Below, piece by piece: positions 42,946-51,314 of a stretch of 64,000 bases of DNA. Position 1 is the stretch's first letter, and each line of letters begins with the position of its first letter. Under the pieces are notes generated by a model, which was not told the origin of the DNA, did no database searches, and worked only from the letters and a program-made list of their open reading frames with translations. Source of the stretch: Flavobacterium amnicola (lineage in GTDB: Bacteria > Bacteroidota > Bacteroidia > Flavobacteriales > Flavobacteriaceae); NCBI RefSeq assembly GCF_004122165.1, contig NZ_SBKO01000001.1, positions 992,001-1,056,000 on the forward strand. The letters run 5' to 3'. A program made the translations under genes and the position numbers.

Positions 42946-43941
42946 ATGAATTTTAAGAAAATATTTTTGTTGTTATCTTTTTTTGTAACGCAAATTTCTA
43001 TCTCTCAGGAGGGTATAGCGGTTTATTCTGATTATTTGTCTGATAATTACTATTTATTACACCCTTCTATGGCAGGAGCGTCTAATTGTTCTAAGATTAG
43101 ATTAACTGCTCGCCAGCAATGGTTTGGTAATGAAGATGCGCCTGCGTTACAGACCTTAAGTTATAACGGTAAAATTGGTGAGAAAGGATCTGCTTTAGGG
43201 GTTATCCTTTTTAATGATAAAAATGGGTACCATTCGCAAAAAGGTGCTAAACTTACTTATGCGCACCACATTATGTTCTCAAGAAGTACGGTGGATTTAA
43301 ATCAATTGTCATTTGGTTTAAGTGCTGGATTAGTTCAAAATCAATTGGATGAAACTAGTTTTGATTTGAACGATTTTGATCCGATTATTGCTGGAATTTT
43401 ACAAAAGGCATCCTATTTTAATGTTGATTTTGGTGCATCCTATAACTTTTTAGATTTCAATGTGCATGCAACGGTAAAAAATGCATTGTTTAGAAGTAGA
43501 GATTTATATACAGAGTACGAATCGGATAACTTAAGAAAATATTTATTAAGTGCTGGTTATACTTTGGGCGATTCTAGAAAATTATTATGGGAACCATCTG
43601 TAATGTTCCAATTGACAGAAAGAACTAAAGAAAAATCAATTGATGCCAACTTAAAAGTGTACAAAGCTGTTGATTTTGGAAAAATTTGGGGTGGTTTATC
43701 TTACAGAAGAAGTTTTGATAGTTCGCAATATATTGATGGTAATCAATTAAAAAATCAAAAATTACAATACATTACGCCTTTAGTTGGGGTGAATTATAAA
43801 AAATTCATGTTTGCTTATACTTATTCGAATGTAATGGGTGATATTAAATTTGATACTGGTGGTTATCACCAACTTACACTAGGGTTCGACTTTGGTTGTA
43901 AGAAAGAGAAATACGATTGTAATTGTCCTGCAATTAATTAA
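42946..43941 (+). CDS. PorP/SprF family T9SS outer-membrane protein
   Basis: 331 residues. Signal peptide MNFKKIFLLLSFFVTQISISQ. The mature start DYLSDNYYLLHPSMAGASNCSKIRLTARQQWFG is the hallmark of this family (NPAxAG-like motif followed by RxQW). The remainder is a beta-barrel ending HQLTLGFDFGC and a Cys-rich tail CKKEKYDCNC. Such proteins partner with individual T9SS cargo that carries a type B sorting domain, as SprF does with the adhesin SprB. No large adhesin gene lies next to this one in the window. A terminator follows at 43949. Confidence 0.93.
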   Translation: MNFKKIFLLLSFFVTQISISQEGIAVYSDYLSDNYYLLHPSMAGASNCSKIRLTARQQWFGNEDAPALQTLSYNGKIGEKGSALGVILFNDKNGYHSQKGAKLTYAHHIMFSRSTVDLNQLSFGLSAGLVQNQLDETSFDLNDFDPIIAGILQKASYFNVDFGASYNFLDFNVHATVKNALFRSRDLYTEYESDNLRKYLLSAGYTLGDSRKLLWEPSVMFQLTERTKEKSIDANLKVYKAVDFGKIWGGLSYRRSFDSSQYIDGNQLKNQKLQYITPLVGVNYKKFMFAYTYSNVMGDIKFDTGGYHQLTLGFDFGCKKEKYDCNCPAIN

Positions 43942-43948
43942 TATAAAC

Positions 43949-43974
43949 ATCCCGATTTTTTCGGGATTTTTTTT
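43949..43974 (+). terminator. Terminator of the PorP/SprF gene
   Basis: ATCCCGA and TCGGGAT form a 7-bp stem around five T, followed by seven T. It lies immediately before the carbonic anhydrase start at 43985. Confidence 0.78.
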
Positions 43975-43984
43975 GAAATCTACT

Positions 43985-44494
43985 ATGGTTATAAAAGAAG
44001 TAAACGGAAAAGCACCTCAAATTCCTAGTGATTGTTATGTTGCTGAAAATGCCACAATTGTTGGTGATGTTTCTTTTGGTGAGAAATGCAGTGTGTGGTT
44101 TAATGCAGTGGTGCGTGGCGATGTGCACTTTATTAAAATTGGCAATAAAGTGAATATCCAAGATGGTGCTGTCATTCATTGTACTTATTTAAAACATCCA
44201 ACTATTATTGGAAATAATGTTTCTATTGGTCATAATGCCATTGTGCATGGTTGTACGATTCATGACAATGTACTCATTGGGATGGGCGCTATTGTGATGG
44301 ATGGTTGTGTGATTGAAAGCAATGCAATTATTGGAGCAGGATCGGTGGTGACACAAAACACCGTGGTCGAATCGGGAACGATTTATGCAGGTATTCCAGC
44401 TAAGAAGGTAAAAGATATCGATCAGAGTGATTTTGCTGGCGAAATAGAGCGTATTTCCAATAATTACGTGATGTACTCTAGTTGGTTTAAATAA
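43985..44494 (+). CDS. Gamma carbonic anhydrase family protein
   Basis: 169 residues from the ATG at 43985; an upstream in-frame ATG at 43892 lies inside the preceding gene and is rejected. The left-handed beta-helix hexapeptide repeats are clear (ATIVGDVSFGEKCSVWF, KVNIQDGAVIH, TIIGNNVSIGHNAIVHG, VLIGMGAIVMDGCVIES). Zinc ligands would be the His in GAVIHCTY, GHNAIV and VHGC. Many members of this YrdA/PaaY-type group are hydratases or have unknown substrates, so activity as carbonic anhydrase is not assured. The gap to the previous terminator is short, so the promoter is probably within or upstream of it. Confidence 0.93.
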   Translation: MVIKEVNGKAPQIPSDCYVAENATIVGDVSFGEKCSVWFNAVVRGDVHFIKIGNKVNIQDGAVIHCTYLKHPTIIGNNVSIGHNAIVHGCTIHDNVLIGMGAIVMDGCVIESNAIIGAGSVVTQNTVVESGTIYAGIPAKKVKDIDQSDFAGEIERISNNYVMYSSWFK

Positions 44495-44619
44495 ACGGCT
44501 TATTTAGCCCTGATGGGAGTGTAAATCCTTTTTATGCATGTGCTTGCTTTGCAAGCTCATAATGAAAAGATTGAAACAACAGCGGGTAAGTGGTTTTGGG
44601 AATCAACAGGGTAGTGCTC

Positions 44620-45399
44620 CTAAAAATCTTTTTCAAAAACATTTTCGGAAAACCCCAAAATATTCTTTAGCACTTCGTCGTCGCTATTGCAGAAGAAAAC
44701 TGTTTCGGCTTTTTTTTTGGAAGTATTTAGAAGATTAAAATGTTCTAAAACGGCTTTTGTTTGTTTGGCAACTGCCTCTCCAGAATCGATTATTTTGACG
44801 TGTGCCGGGATGATTTTCTTGATTTCAGGAATCAAGTATGGATAATGACTACAACCTAGCACCAGATAGTCCATGTTGGCGGCTACCATAGGACGAAGGT
44901 AGAGTTTGAGTAGATTGCGCATGTCTTCCGAATCGATTTTTCCGTCTTCAATTAATTCGACTAAACCATAACCTACTTGTTCCAGTATTTTGACGTTGGA
45001 ATAATTTTCTACTTGTTTGTTAAACAATTCGCTGTTTAAAGTGCCTTTAGTGGCTAAAATACCAATAGTTTGCGTTTCCGATTGATTCGCTGCTGGTTTT
45101 ATAGCTGGCTCGATTCCGATGAAGGGAATATCGTATTTGGCTCGCATTTCCTTGATGGCATTCGTGGTAGCCGTATTACAAGCCACAACAATCATTTTGC
45201 AATTTTGAGCTAATAGAAAATCGACATTTTTGAAACAAAGTTGGATGATTTCTTCCTTTGATTTTTTTCCGTAGGGTGCATTCTTACTATCGGCCAGATA
45301 GATAGTGTTCTCGTTTGGTAGTAATTGATGGATTTCTTTCCAGATGGAAGTTCCGCCTATTCCCGAATCAAATAAACCGATAGGATTGTTATTACTCAT
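44620..45399 (-). CDS. murI: Glutamate racemase
   Basis: 259 residues, normal for MurI. FDSGIGGTSIWKEI begins the chain; the two catalytic cysteines are Cys74 in VVACNTATTNA and Cys183 in LVLGCSHYPYL. ADSKNAPYGKKS is the substrate loop. It makes D-glutamate for peptidoglycan. It follows the envelope cluster (ompH-bamA-uppS) on the same strand, but a terminator at 45416 and a -7 box 4 nt before the ATG suggest its own promoter and possibly a leaderless transcript. Confidence 0.97.
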   Translation of the reverse strand: MSNNNPIGLFDSGIGGTSIWKEIHQLLPNENTIYLADSKNAPYGKKSKEEIIQLCFKNVDFLLAQNCKMIVVACNTATTNAIKEMRAKYDIPFIGIEPAIKPAANQSETQTIGILATKGTLNSELFNKQVENYSNVKILEQVGYGLVELIEDGKIDSEDMRNLLKLYLRPMVAANMDYLVLGCSHYPYLIPEIKKIIPAHVKIIDSGEAVAKQTKAVLEHFNLLNTSKKKAETVFFCNSDDEVLKNILGFSENVFEKDF

Positions 45400-45403
45400 A
45401 AAA

Positions 45404-45411
45404 CAAATGTA
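45404..45411 (-). promoter_or_regulatory. -7 box of murI, 4 nt before ATG
   Basis: Minus-strand TACATTTG is followed by TTTT and the ATG. It directly follows the T-run of the ompH terminator. No -33 TTG at the right distance. Confidence 0.5.
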
Positions 45412-45415
45412 AAAA

Positions 45416-45446
45416 AAAACTGCACTAAATAATAGTACAGTTTTTT
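45416..45446 (-). terminator. Terminator of the ompH genes
   Basis: AAAACTGCACT and AGTACAGTTTT pair with one mismatch; T-runs flank the stem on both strands. It ends the leftward envelope operon. Confidence 0.75.
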
Positions 45447-45466
45447 AATTTTTTATTGTGTAAAAA

Positions 45467-45967
45467 TTAGAATTTTAATTCTTTTTTCACATCTTCGAAT
45501 AAGTTTGGACCGTCAGCAACGATTAATGAAGAAGCATCCATTACATATTGAAATCCTTTAGCTTTAGCCACTTTTACGATAGCTGCTTTTGCTTTATCCA
45601 TGATTGGTTTTACGATTTCAGCTTCTTTATCAGATAATTGTTTTCTAGCAGATTCGCTGTATTGTTGAATACGTTGCCCCATATCTTGCATTTCTTTCGC
45701 ACGCTTTTCATTTTCAGCATCACCAGCGGTAGCAGCTTCACCTTCGTATTTTTTCATTTTTGTTTGGTATTCTGTCACCATTTTAGAATACTCACCATCA
45801 AAAGTTTTGTTTAACGTTTCTAATTGCGCTTTTGCAGTCGTCATTTCTGGCATTTTAGATAACAATTCTTGAACATCTATATGCGCTGTTTTAGCTTGAG
45901 CGTTCATTGAATTTGCTCCTAACATCATTATTGCTGCAATAAGTAAAGTTTTAACCTGTTTCATCAT
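45467..45967 (-). CDS. OmpH/Skp family periplasmic chaperone
   Basis: 166 residues, Skp-like length. Signal peptide up to GANSMNAQA. The head strand AHIDVQELLSKMPEM, the long helical tentacles (AKAQLETLNKTFDGEYSKMVTEYQTKMKKYEGEA, RQLSDKEAEIVKPIMDKAKAAIVKVAKAKGFQYVMDASSLIV) and the closing strand fit the family. It would hold unfolded outer-membrane proteins for BamA. It is the second of two tandem ompH genes; the first, longer one ends 25 nt upstream. Confidence 0.93.
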   Translation of the reverse strand: MMKQVKTLLIAAIMMLGANSMNAQAKTAHIDVQELLSKMPEMTTAKAQLETLNKTFDGEYSKMVTEYQTKMKKYEGEAATAGDAENEKRAKEMQDMGQRIQQYSESARKQLSDKEAEIVKPIMDKAKAAIVKVAKAKGFQYVMDASSLIVADGPNLFEDVKKELKF

Positions 45968-45992
45968 TTTAGTATTTATTAGTGTATTAATT

Positions 45993-47012
45993 TTAATTTT
46001 TCTTTTCTTTTAATTTTTCTTCTTGTGCTTTTCGCGCTGTTTCTCTATCGGCAAGAATTTTTTTCTTTTTTTCTTCTAACGCTTTTCTTCTTTCTTCTAG
46101 CGTTTTTTTGTTTTTTTCTATCGCTTCTTGTCTTTGTGCCTCTTTAGTTGCTTTGACAGAATCTTGTGCGATTTTCTTATCTTCAATTTTATTGAAAGTT
46201 TCAGTTTGTTTGTCCGCTACTGGTGTTGCTGGTGAGGTAGAATCAATTGTCGTGCCAGATTTTTTTGCTTTTTGCTCTTCTAACAATTTTTTTCTTCTTG
46301 CCTCGTAGTCTTTTTTCTTTTGTTCAGCGGCCTGTATTCTTGCTTCTTGCGCTTTTTTTACAGCTGCTTTTTTCTCATCTAACAAACGTTGTCTTTCGGC
46401 TAAAGCTGGATTGTCGGAAACAACATCTTGCGATTCTTGTTTTTCTTCTAGTGCTTTTTGCTGTTTTTTTGACATTTCTTCTCTTTTTTCAGCTCTAGTT
46501 ATGGTTCGAATAACTTGGTCGCTAATGTCAAACTTCTTTGCTGAAAATAACATGGTCATGGCAGACGCTTTGTCGAAAATAAAGTCATACGCTTTGGCTT
46601 CGGCTATATCTTGAACGGCAGTAAAAACCTGATCTTGTACGGGTTTAACGATCGCTTGTTTTTGAATGGCTAAATCACCTCTTGGTCCAAATCTTTTTTG
46701 TTGGTAGTCGATTAAATCGGTTTCTAAGAATTTGATTTCTTCTTCTCTTTCTTCAATTAACTCTTTAGTTAGTAAAGCTTTCTCCGATTTTAAATTTTCT
46801 TTTAATTTTGTGATATCATTTTTTTTCGACTCGATATCTTGTTTCCATTTTTGAGCTTTTGTATCAAGTTGTGTAGATGCTTCTTTGTAGTCAGGAACAT
46901 TTTCAAGGATGTAATCCATGTCTATATATCCTATTCTCACACCAACTTTTGATTGAGCGTTTACAGATAGGATGGATAGCAAAAATACAATTGATAAAAA
47001 ACTCTTTTTCAT
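45993..47012 (-). CDS. OmpH/Skp family chaperone with long charged C-terminal extension
   Basis: 339 residues from the ATG at 47012, which begins a clean signal peptide (MKKSFLSIVFLLSILSVNAQ); an in-frame ATG at 47090 lies within bamA and is rejected. Residues 21-175 are the Skp-like domain (RIGYIDMDYILENVPDYKEAS, QAIVKPVQDQVFTAVQDIAEAKAYDFIFDKASAMTMLF). After that come about 160 residues of Lys/Glu/Ala/Gln-rich helix (AEQKKKDYEARRKKLLEEQ, RRKALEEKKKKILADRE). The extension is coiled-coil-like and unusual for Skp. It probably acts with BamA, whose gene is 41 nt upstream. Confidence 0.9.
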   Translation of the reverse strand: MKKSFLSIVFLLSILSVNAQSKVGVRIGYIDMDYILENVPDYKEASTQLDTKAQKWKQDIESKKNDITKLKENLKSEKALLTKELIEEREEEIKFLETDLIDYQQKRFGPRGDLAIQKQAIVKPVQDQVFTAVQDIAEAKAYDFIFDKASAMTMLFSAKKFDISDQVIRTITRAEKREEMSKKQQKALEEKQESQDVVSDNPALAERQRLLDEKKAAVKKAQEARIQAAEQKKKDYEARRKKLLEEQKAKKSGTTIDSTSPATPVADKQTETFNKIEDKKIAQDSVKATKEAQRQEAIEKNKKTLEERRKALEEKKKKILADRETARKAQEEKLKEKKN

Positions 47013-47053
47013 AAGCTTAAATTTGGTTATAAGATATATAACGTCAAATATAA

Positions 47054-49825
47054 TTAAAATTGTTGACCTATAATAAAATGTGTTTGCCAACCGCTTTTTT
47101 GTGCGGTTCCTGGAATTGGATCGAAACCGTGTGCAAAATCGATTCCTAACATACCAAAGGCAGGCATAAATACACGCAATCCAAGTCCGGCAGAACGTTG
47201 TAAGCTAAATGGATTGTAAGATTTGAATCCATCGTATGCAGAACCACCTTCCACAAAAGTTAAGCCATAAATAGAGGCCGCTTGTTTTAAGGTTATCGGG
47301 TAACGTAATTCTAATGAAAACTTATTATAAACCGTACCACCAACTTGTTGGCCGAAACGAGAATTATTTGTATCCGTAATAGTTGGAGTTAAAGAGTTGT
47401 TTGGGTAACCACGTAGCTGGATGTTTTCACGACCGTCCATTGAGAAGTTCGCCATTCCGTCTCCACCTAACCAAAAACGTTCGAAAGGTACTAAGCCTCT
47501 GTCGTTGTTGTAAGCACCCATGAAACCAAACTCACCTAAAGTACGTAACGTTAATTTTTCATAAATTTTAGTAAACCACTCTGCTTTAAATTTAACTTTA
47601 TAGTATTCTAACCAATTGAATTTTTTCTGATCTAGCTTTGCTTGATTAACAGAAGCTAAGTTGAAATTGGTTTTACTCGCAAATTGATAAACGCCACTTC
47701 CTGGTGTAGTTTCAACGATGTAATCTCCGGTTACTGGAAGATTTCCGTCAACCACTGTGATTGTTTGTGTGCCGTCATATTTCATTTTGTATTCTTCTTG
47801 ATTGCCTAGAGTAGCATAATCAATTTTGTTGAATAATGAATAAGGCGGTGTGAATTTTGCAGTCACACTAAATTCAGAACCATATGTTGGGAAAACAGGA
47901 TTCAAACCTTTGTTGTTTCTTGAAAATCCAACAGTATATGATAAATTTCTGGAAACACCATTTCCGAAAGTAAACAGTCCAACATTATAATTGTTCATGT
48001 CATAAAATTGAAAACTAACGGCATGTGAAAGTGTGAAAAAATCATCTGGCACTTTTAGTCTTTTTGCTGTACCAATAGAAGCAGAAAAAATATTAAAACT
48101 TTTAGTTTTGTCTACTTGTCCTGAATTGTTGGCTGCAAATTGCTTACTGTAGGATAACGAACTAAATAATTGTACTGGTTTTTTTCCTCCAAACCATGGT
48201 TCTGTGAAAGAAAAACTATAGGTTTGGAAATAGGTACTGGCTTGTAAACGCAAAGAAAGTTTTTGACCATCACCCATGGGAAGAGGTTTGTACGCATTTT
48301 TCTTAAAAATGTTGCTCATAGCAAAATTATTAAAAGACAATCCTAAGGTTCCAATGAAACCACCACCACCGTAGCCTCCTTGAAGTTCAATCTGGCTGGC
48401 TCCTTTTTCTACTACATTATATTTGATGTCGACAGTTCCTGCGGCAGGGTCAACATTTTCAAAATCAGGTTTAATAGCTTCGGCATCAAAGAACCCTAAT
48501 TGACCAATTTCACGAATGGTTCTTACTAGGTTTTCTTTACTATAAACATCGCCTGGTTTAGTTCTTAATTCACGGTAAATTACTTTGTCGTTTGTTTTGT
48601 CATTTCCAACTACTGATATTTTGTTGAAATAAGCCAATGGTCCTTCTACAATTCTTATGTCTAGATCAATTACATTGTTTTCTGTTTTTACTTCAACAGG
48701 ATTAATGTTAGAGAATAAATAACCATTGTTTTGGTATAAGTTTGTTAAATCTTCACCATCAGGTTTAGATTTGTCGGCAATACGTTGGTCTAGTAAAACA
48801 CCGTTGTAAACGTCTCCTTTTTGGATGCCTAAATAACGCGCTAGTAATTGGTCGCTATACACGGTATTTCCAAGAAAATTGATATCTCCGAAGTAGTATT
48901 TTTTACCTTCTTCAACTTTTAAATTTACTGTTATTTTGTTCTTTCTTTCATCAAAAATCACAGAATCGGATACGACACGAGCATCTCTAAATCCGTTTTC
49001 CTTATATTTTTCAACAATTTTGTCTAAATCTTCTTTGTATTTGTCTTTTTTGAATTTTCTTGATTTTAACAATACAAAATTTTTCAAACTAAACTGACGT
49101 GTTTCTTTCATAGCATTTCTCACTTTGCTATCTGAAAGTTCTGAATTGCCTTCAACATTTATGCTTTGTACTTTAATTTTCTTGCCTTTGTCAATGTTTA
49201 CAACCATGTTTACATGATTGATAGTCTCTTTGTCTTCTTCTATGGCAATGTTTACTTTCGTGTTGTAGTACCCTTCTTTTTTGTATTTGTTTTCAATATA
49301 ATATTTGGTAGTTGTGATAAGGTTTTCGTTTACTATTTTCTCTTCTGTTAATCCGTTGTCTTTGGTTAACGATTCAATAGCACCTTTTTTTACTCCAACA
49401 AACTTTACTTCTTTAAGTTTAGGTAGTTCGTTTAAGTTTAGCTCTAATGTAATACTATCGCCTTCAATTTTATCTACAAAATAGTTGACATTGTCATACA
49501 TGCCAAGCTTCCAAAGTTTTTTGATGGAGTTAGTGATTTCTTCGCCTGGAACAGTAATAGATTGTCCTTTTTCAAGACCAGCGAAAGTTACTACAGTTTG
49601 CTCGTTATAAGAAACTTTTCCGGTAACCGTAACTTTTTTAAGAATATAAACTTTTCCTTGGTCAAATTGAAGTCTGTCTTGAGCAATTACTTGTGTTGAT
49701 GTACTTAAAAATAAAAAGAACAGCACTAATTTTATGCTGTTGTTGAAATTAAAAATATTATTTAATTTGTTCGCTTGTTTTTCCAAATCTACGTTCTCTT
49801 TTTTGATAGCTAATAATGGCTTCAT
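47054..49825 (-). CDS. bamA: Outer membrane assembly factor BamA
   Basis: About 923 residues from the ATG at 49825. The start is uncertain: a TTG at 49786 would also precede the signal peptide (IKLVLFFLFLSTSTQVIAQ), and the ATG at 49882 is too far inside uppS. Five POTRA-like repeats follow (YILKKVTVTGKVSYNE, LKEVKFVGVKKGAIESL, KIKVQSINVEGNSELSD, YFGDINFLGNTVYSD, AYFNKISVVGNDKTND), then the 16-strand barrel with FWLGGDGMANFSMDGRENIQLRGYPN (the region of the conserved loop 6 RGF/Y motif) and the last strand WQTHFIIGQQF. It folds barrels such as SprA into the outer membrane. It overlaps uppS by 68 nt or less. Confidence 0.95.
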   Translation of the reverse strand: MKPLLAIKKENVDLEKQANKLNNIFNFNNSIKLVLFFLFLSTSTQVIAQDRLQFDQGKVYILKKVTVTGKVSYNEQTVVTFAGLEKGQSITVPGEEITNSIKKLWKLGMYDNVNYFVDKIEGDSITLELNLNELPKLKEVKFVGVKKGAIESLTKDNGLTEEKIVNENLITTTKYYIENKYKKEGYYNTKVNIAIEEDKETINHVNMVVNIDKGKKIKVQSINVEGNSELSDSKVRNAMKETRQFSLKNFVLLKSRKFKKDKYKEDLDKIVEKYKENGFRDARVVSDSVIFDERKNKITVNLKVEEGKKYYFGDINFLGNTVYSDQLLARYLGIQKGDVYNGVLLDQRIADKSKPDGEDLTNLYQNNGYLFSNINPVEVKTENNVIDLDIRIVEGPLAYFNKISVVGNDKTNDKVIYRELRTKPGDVYSKENLVRTIREIGQLGFFDAEAIKPDFENVDPAAGTVDIKYNVVEKGASQIELQGGYGGGGFIGTLGLSFNNFAMSNIFKKNAYKPLPMGDGQKLSLRLQASTYFQTYSFSFTEPWFGGKKPVQLFSSLSYSKQFAANNSGQVDKTKSFNIFSASIGTAKRLKVPDDFFTLSHAVSFQFYDMNNYNVGLFTFGNGVSRNLSYTVGFSRNNKGLNPVFPTYGSEFSVTAKFTPPYSLFNKIDYATLGNQEEYKMKYDGTQTITVVDGNLPVTGDYIVETTPGSGVYQFASKTNFNLASVNQAKLDQKKFNWLEYYKVKFKAEWFTKIYEKLTLRTLGEFGFMGAYNNDRGLVPFERFWLGGDGMANFSMDGRENIQLRGYPNNSLTPTITDTNNSRFGQQVGGTVYNKFSLELRYPITLKQAASIYGLTFVEGGSAYDGFKSYNPFSLQRSAGLGLRVFMPAFGMLGIDFAHGFDPIPGTAQKSGWQTHFIIGQQF

Positions 49826-50498
49826 ATAAATTGTCTTCACTAAAATCTGGCCACAACACATCGGTAAAATAAAATTCTGCATAGGCTATTTGCCATAACA
49901 AAAAATTACTAATTCGGTGTTCGCCACTTGTTCGTATTACTAAATCAACATCGGGTAAATCCTGTGTGTAAAGATGATTATTAAATATCGATTCGTCAAT
50001 ACTGTTTGTTGAAATTATGTTATTTTTAACTTTATCTGCTATTTTTTTAACAGCATTTAAGATTTCTTCTCTAGAGCCATAACTAAGCGCAAGAGTAAGG
50101 GTCATTCGTTTGTTTTCTTTGGTTTTTTCGATAACTTCTAGGAGTTCTTTTTGAACCGATTTTGGAAGATTATCAATGTTGCCAATGCTGTTTAACTTTA
50201 TGTTGTTTTTAACTAAAGTGTCGAGCTCTTTTTTTAACGAATTGATGAGCAACTTCATCAATGTGTCTACTTCTAATTTAGGTCGGTTCCAGTTTTCGGT
50301 TGAGAAAGCATAGAGTGTTAAATTTTCTATTCCTAATCGAGCACAAGTTTCAACGGTAGTTTTTACTGATTTGGTTCCGTTTTCGTGACCAAAGGCACGT
50401 AACATTCCTTTTTGTTTTGCCCAACGACCATTGCCATCCATTATGATAGCTAGATGTTTGGGTAAATTATCGGTATTTATACTATTTACTAAACTCAT
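49758..50498 (-). CDS. uppS: Isoprenyl transferase (undecaprenyl diphosphate synthase)
   Basis: 246 residues. HLAIIMDGNGRWAKQKGMLRAFGHENG holds the catalytic Asp and the pyrophosphate-binding loop; LTLYAFSTENWNRP, SYGSREEIL, PDVDLVIRTSGEHRISNFLLWQIAYAEFYF and WPDFSEDNLYEAI complete the cis-prenyltransferase signature. It makes the lipid carrier for peptidoglycan and O-antigen. It is 1 nt after the DUF6089 gene and overlaps bamA, a conserved Bacteroidota order. Confidence 0.97.
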   Translation of the reverse strand: MSLVNSINTDNLPKHLAIIMDGNGRWAKQKGMLRAFGHENGTKSVKTTVETCARLGIENLTLYAFSTENWNRPKLEVDTLMKLLINSLKKELDTLVKNNIKLNSIGNIDNLPKSVQKELLEVIEKTKENKRMTLTLALSYGSREEILNAVKKIADKVKNNIISTNSIDESIFNNHLYTQDLPDVDLVIRTSGEHRISNFLLWQIAYAEFYFTDVLWPDFSEDNLYEAIISYQKRERRFGKTSEQIK

Positions 50499-50499
50499 T

Positions 50500-51183
50500 T
50501 TATTCTACGCAAAAACAAGGGTTTTGACCAAAAGTATAGGTTAGGGTGGCTCCGGTAAACACATACCAGTCTTTACTGTTTGTATTTCCGAATTTAAGAT
50601 GGCTTAAAGTGTTGCTTTTAGGAAAACTTCCATCCAAATCGTCTGCAAAAGTATATCTAGCGCCGCTTTCTAATCCCAATACTAATTTATTTGAAATTTT
50701 CATTTTAATTCCCACAGTCATAGGGATTGCCATAGCCCAGGAATCCTTTTCTGTACGTTGCAAATTTCCAATAAAATATAAATTATCATATTTGAAATAA
50801 CTCAAACCCGTATATATATAAGGAGTGACAAAAAAAGGTTGCTGGTGCAAATCGAAATCAAAAAAATTGAATTCTAATCCTGCTGAAAGCTCGGTAACAT
50901 TGTTTTCGAATTTAAACCCACGATCCTCACGTCCAGGAATCTTAGATTCCAAATCGTTGCCTGATATTTTTCCGGTTATTGCCGAAAAACGCCACGAATG
51001 CCTTTTGCTTCTGTTCCATTTGTAAATAATTCCAAAAGCAGGCTCGTTTGGAGCAATATAATTGGTTTTTCCAATGTCGCCAATATAATTAGCACCACCA
51101 CCAAAAACACCTATTTCGTGCAATTGTGCCTGCGCTTGATTAATAGCTAAAAGGGATATGATTATGTAAAAAAACTTCTTCAT
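50500..51183 (-). CDS. DUF6089 family outer-membrane protein
   Basis: 227 residues from the ATG at 51183 (MKKFFYIIISLLAINQAQAQ is the signal peptide; an ATG six codons earlier overlaps the promoter spacing and is not needed). Strands such as EIGVFGGGANYIGDIG, AFGIIYKWNRSKRHSWRF, NVTELSAGLEFNFFDFD and FVTPYIYTGLSYFKY mark an eight-stranded barrel. The family is always near uppS/bamA in Bacteroidota in my experience, but no function is known. It is first gene of the operon driven by the promoter at 51199-51228. Confidence 0.85.
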   Translation of the reverse strand: MKKFFYIIISLLAINQAQAQLHEIGVFGGGANYIGDIGKTNYIAPNEPAFGIIYKWNRSKRHSWRFSAITGKISGNDLESKIPGREDRGFKFENNVTELSAGLEFNFFDFDLHQQPFFVTPYIYTGLSYFKYDNLYFIGNLQRTEKDSWAMAIPMTVGIKMKISNKLVLGLESGARYTFADDLDGSFPKSNTLSHLKFGNTNSKDWYVFTGATLTYTFGQNPCFCVE

Positions 51184-51198
51184 TTTTATAATAGCTTG

Positions 51199-51228
51199 CA
51201 AATATACTAATTATGGACACTAAACAAA
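51199..51228 (-). promoter_or_regulatory. Promoter of the DUF6089-uppS-bamA-ompH-ompH operon
   Basis: Minus-strand TTTG (51228-51225), 18 bp, TATATTTG (51206-51199): an excellent match in sequence and spacing, 15 nt upstream of the DUF6089 ATG. Confidence 0.75.
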
Positions 51229-51314
51229 GTGAATTGTGATATTCTGTCGAAATGTTTTCGACAATTTTATAAACTAAAAACGGAAAAGTGAGGATTGTAG
51301 TATTTATCTCCGAT

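Noticed and set aside
43892..43984. Upstream ATG for the carbonic anhydrase-like gene
   Set aside because: It is within the PorP/SprF coding region and spans its terminator; the family N-terminus begins at 43985.
44538..44738. Open frame of 66 codons on the plus strand, possible small basic protein
   Set aside because: It mostly overlaps the 3' end of murI on the opposite strand, has no family resemblance and no promoter.
49826..49882. ATG at 49882 as the bamA start
   Set aside because: It lies 125 nt inside uppS and would put a long non-signal leader before the signal peptide.
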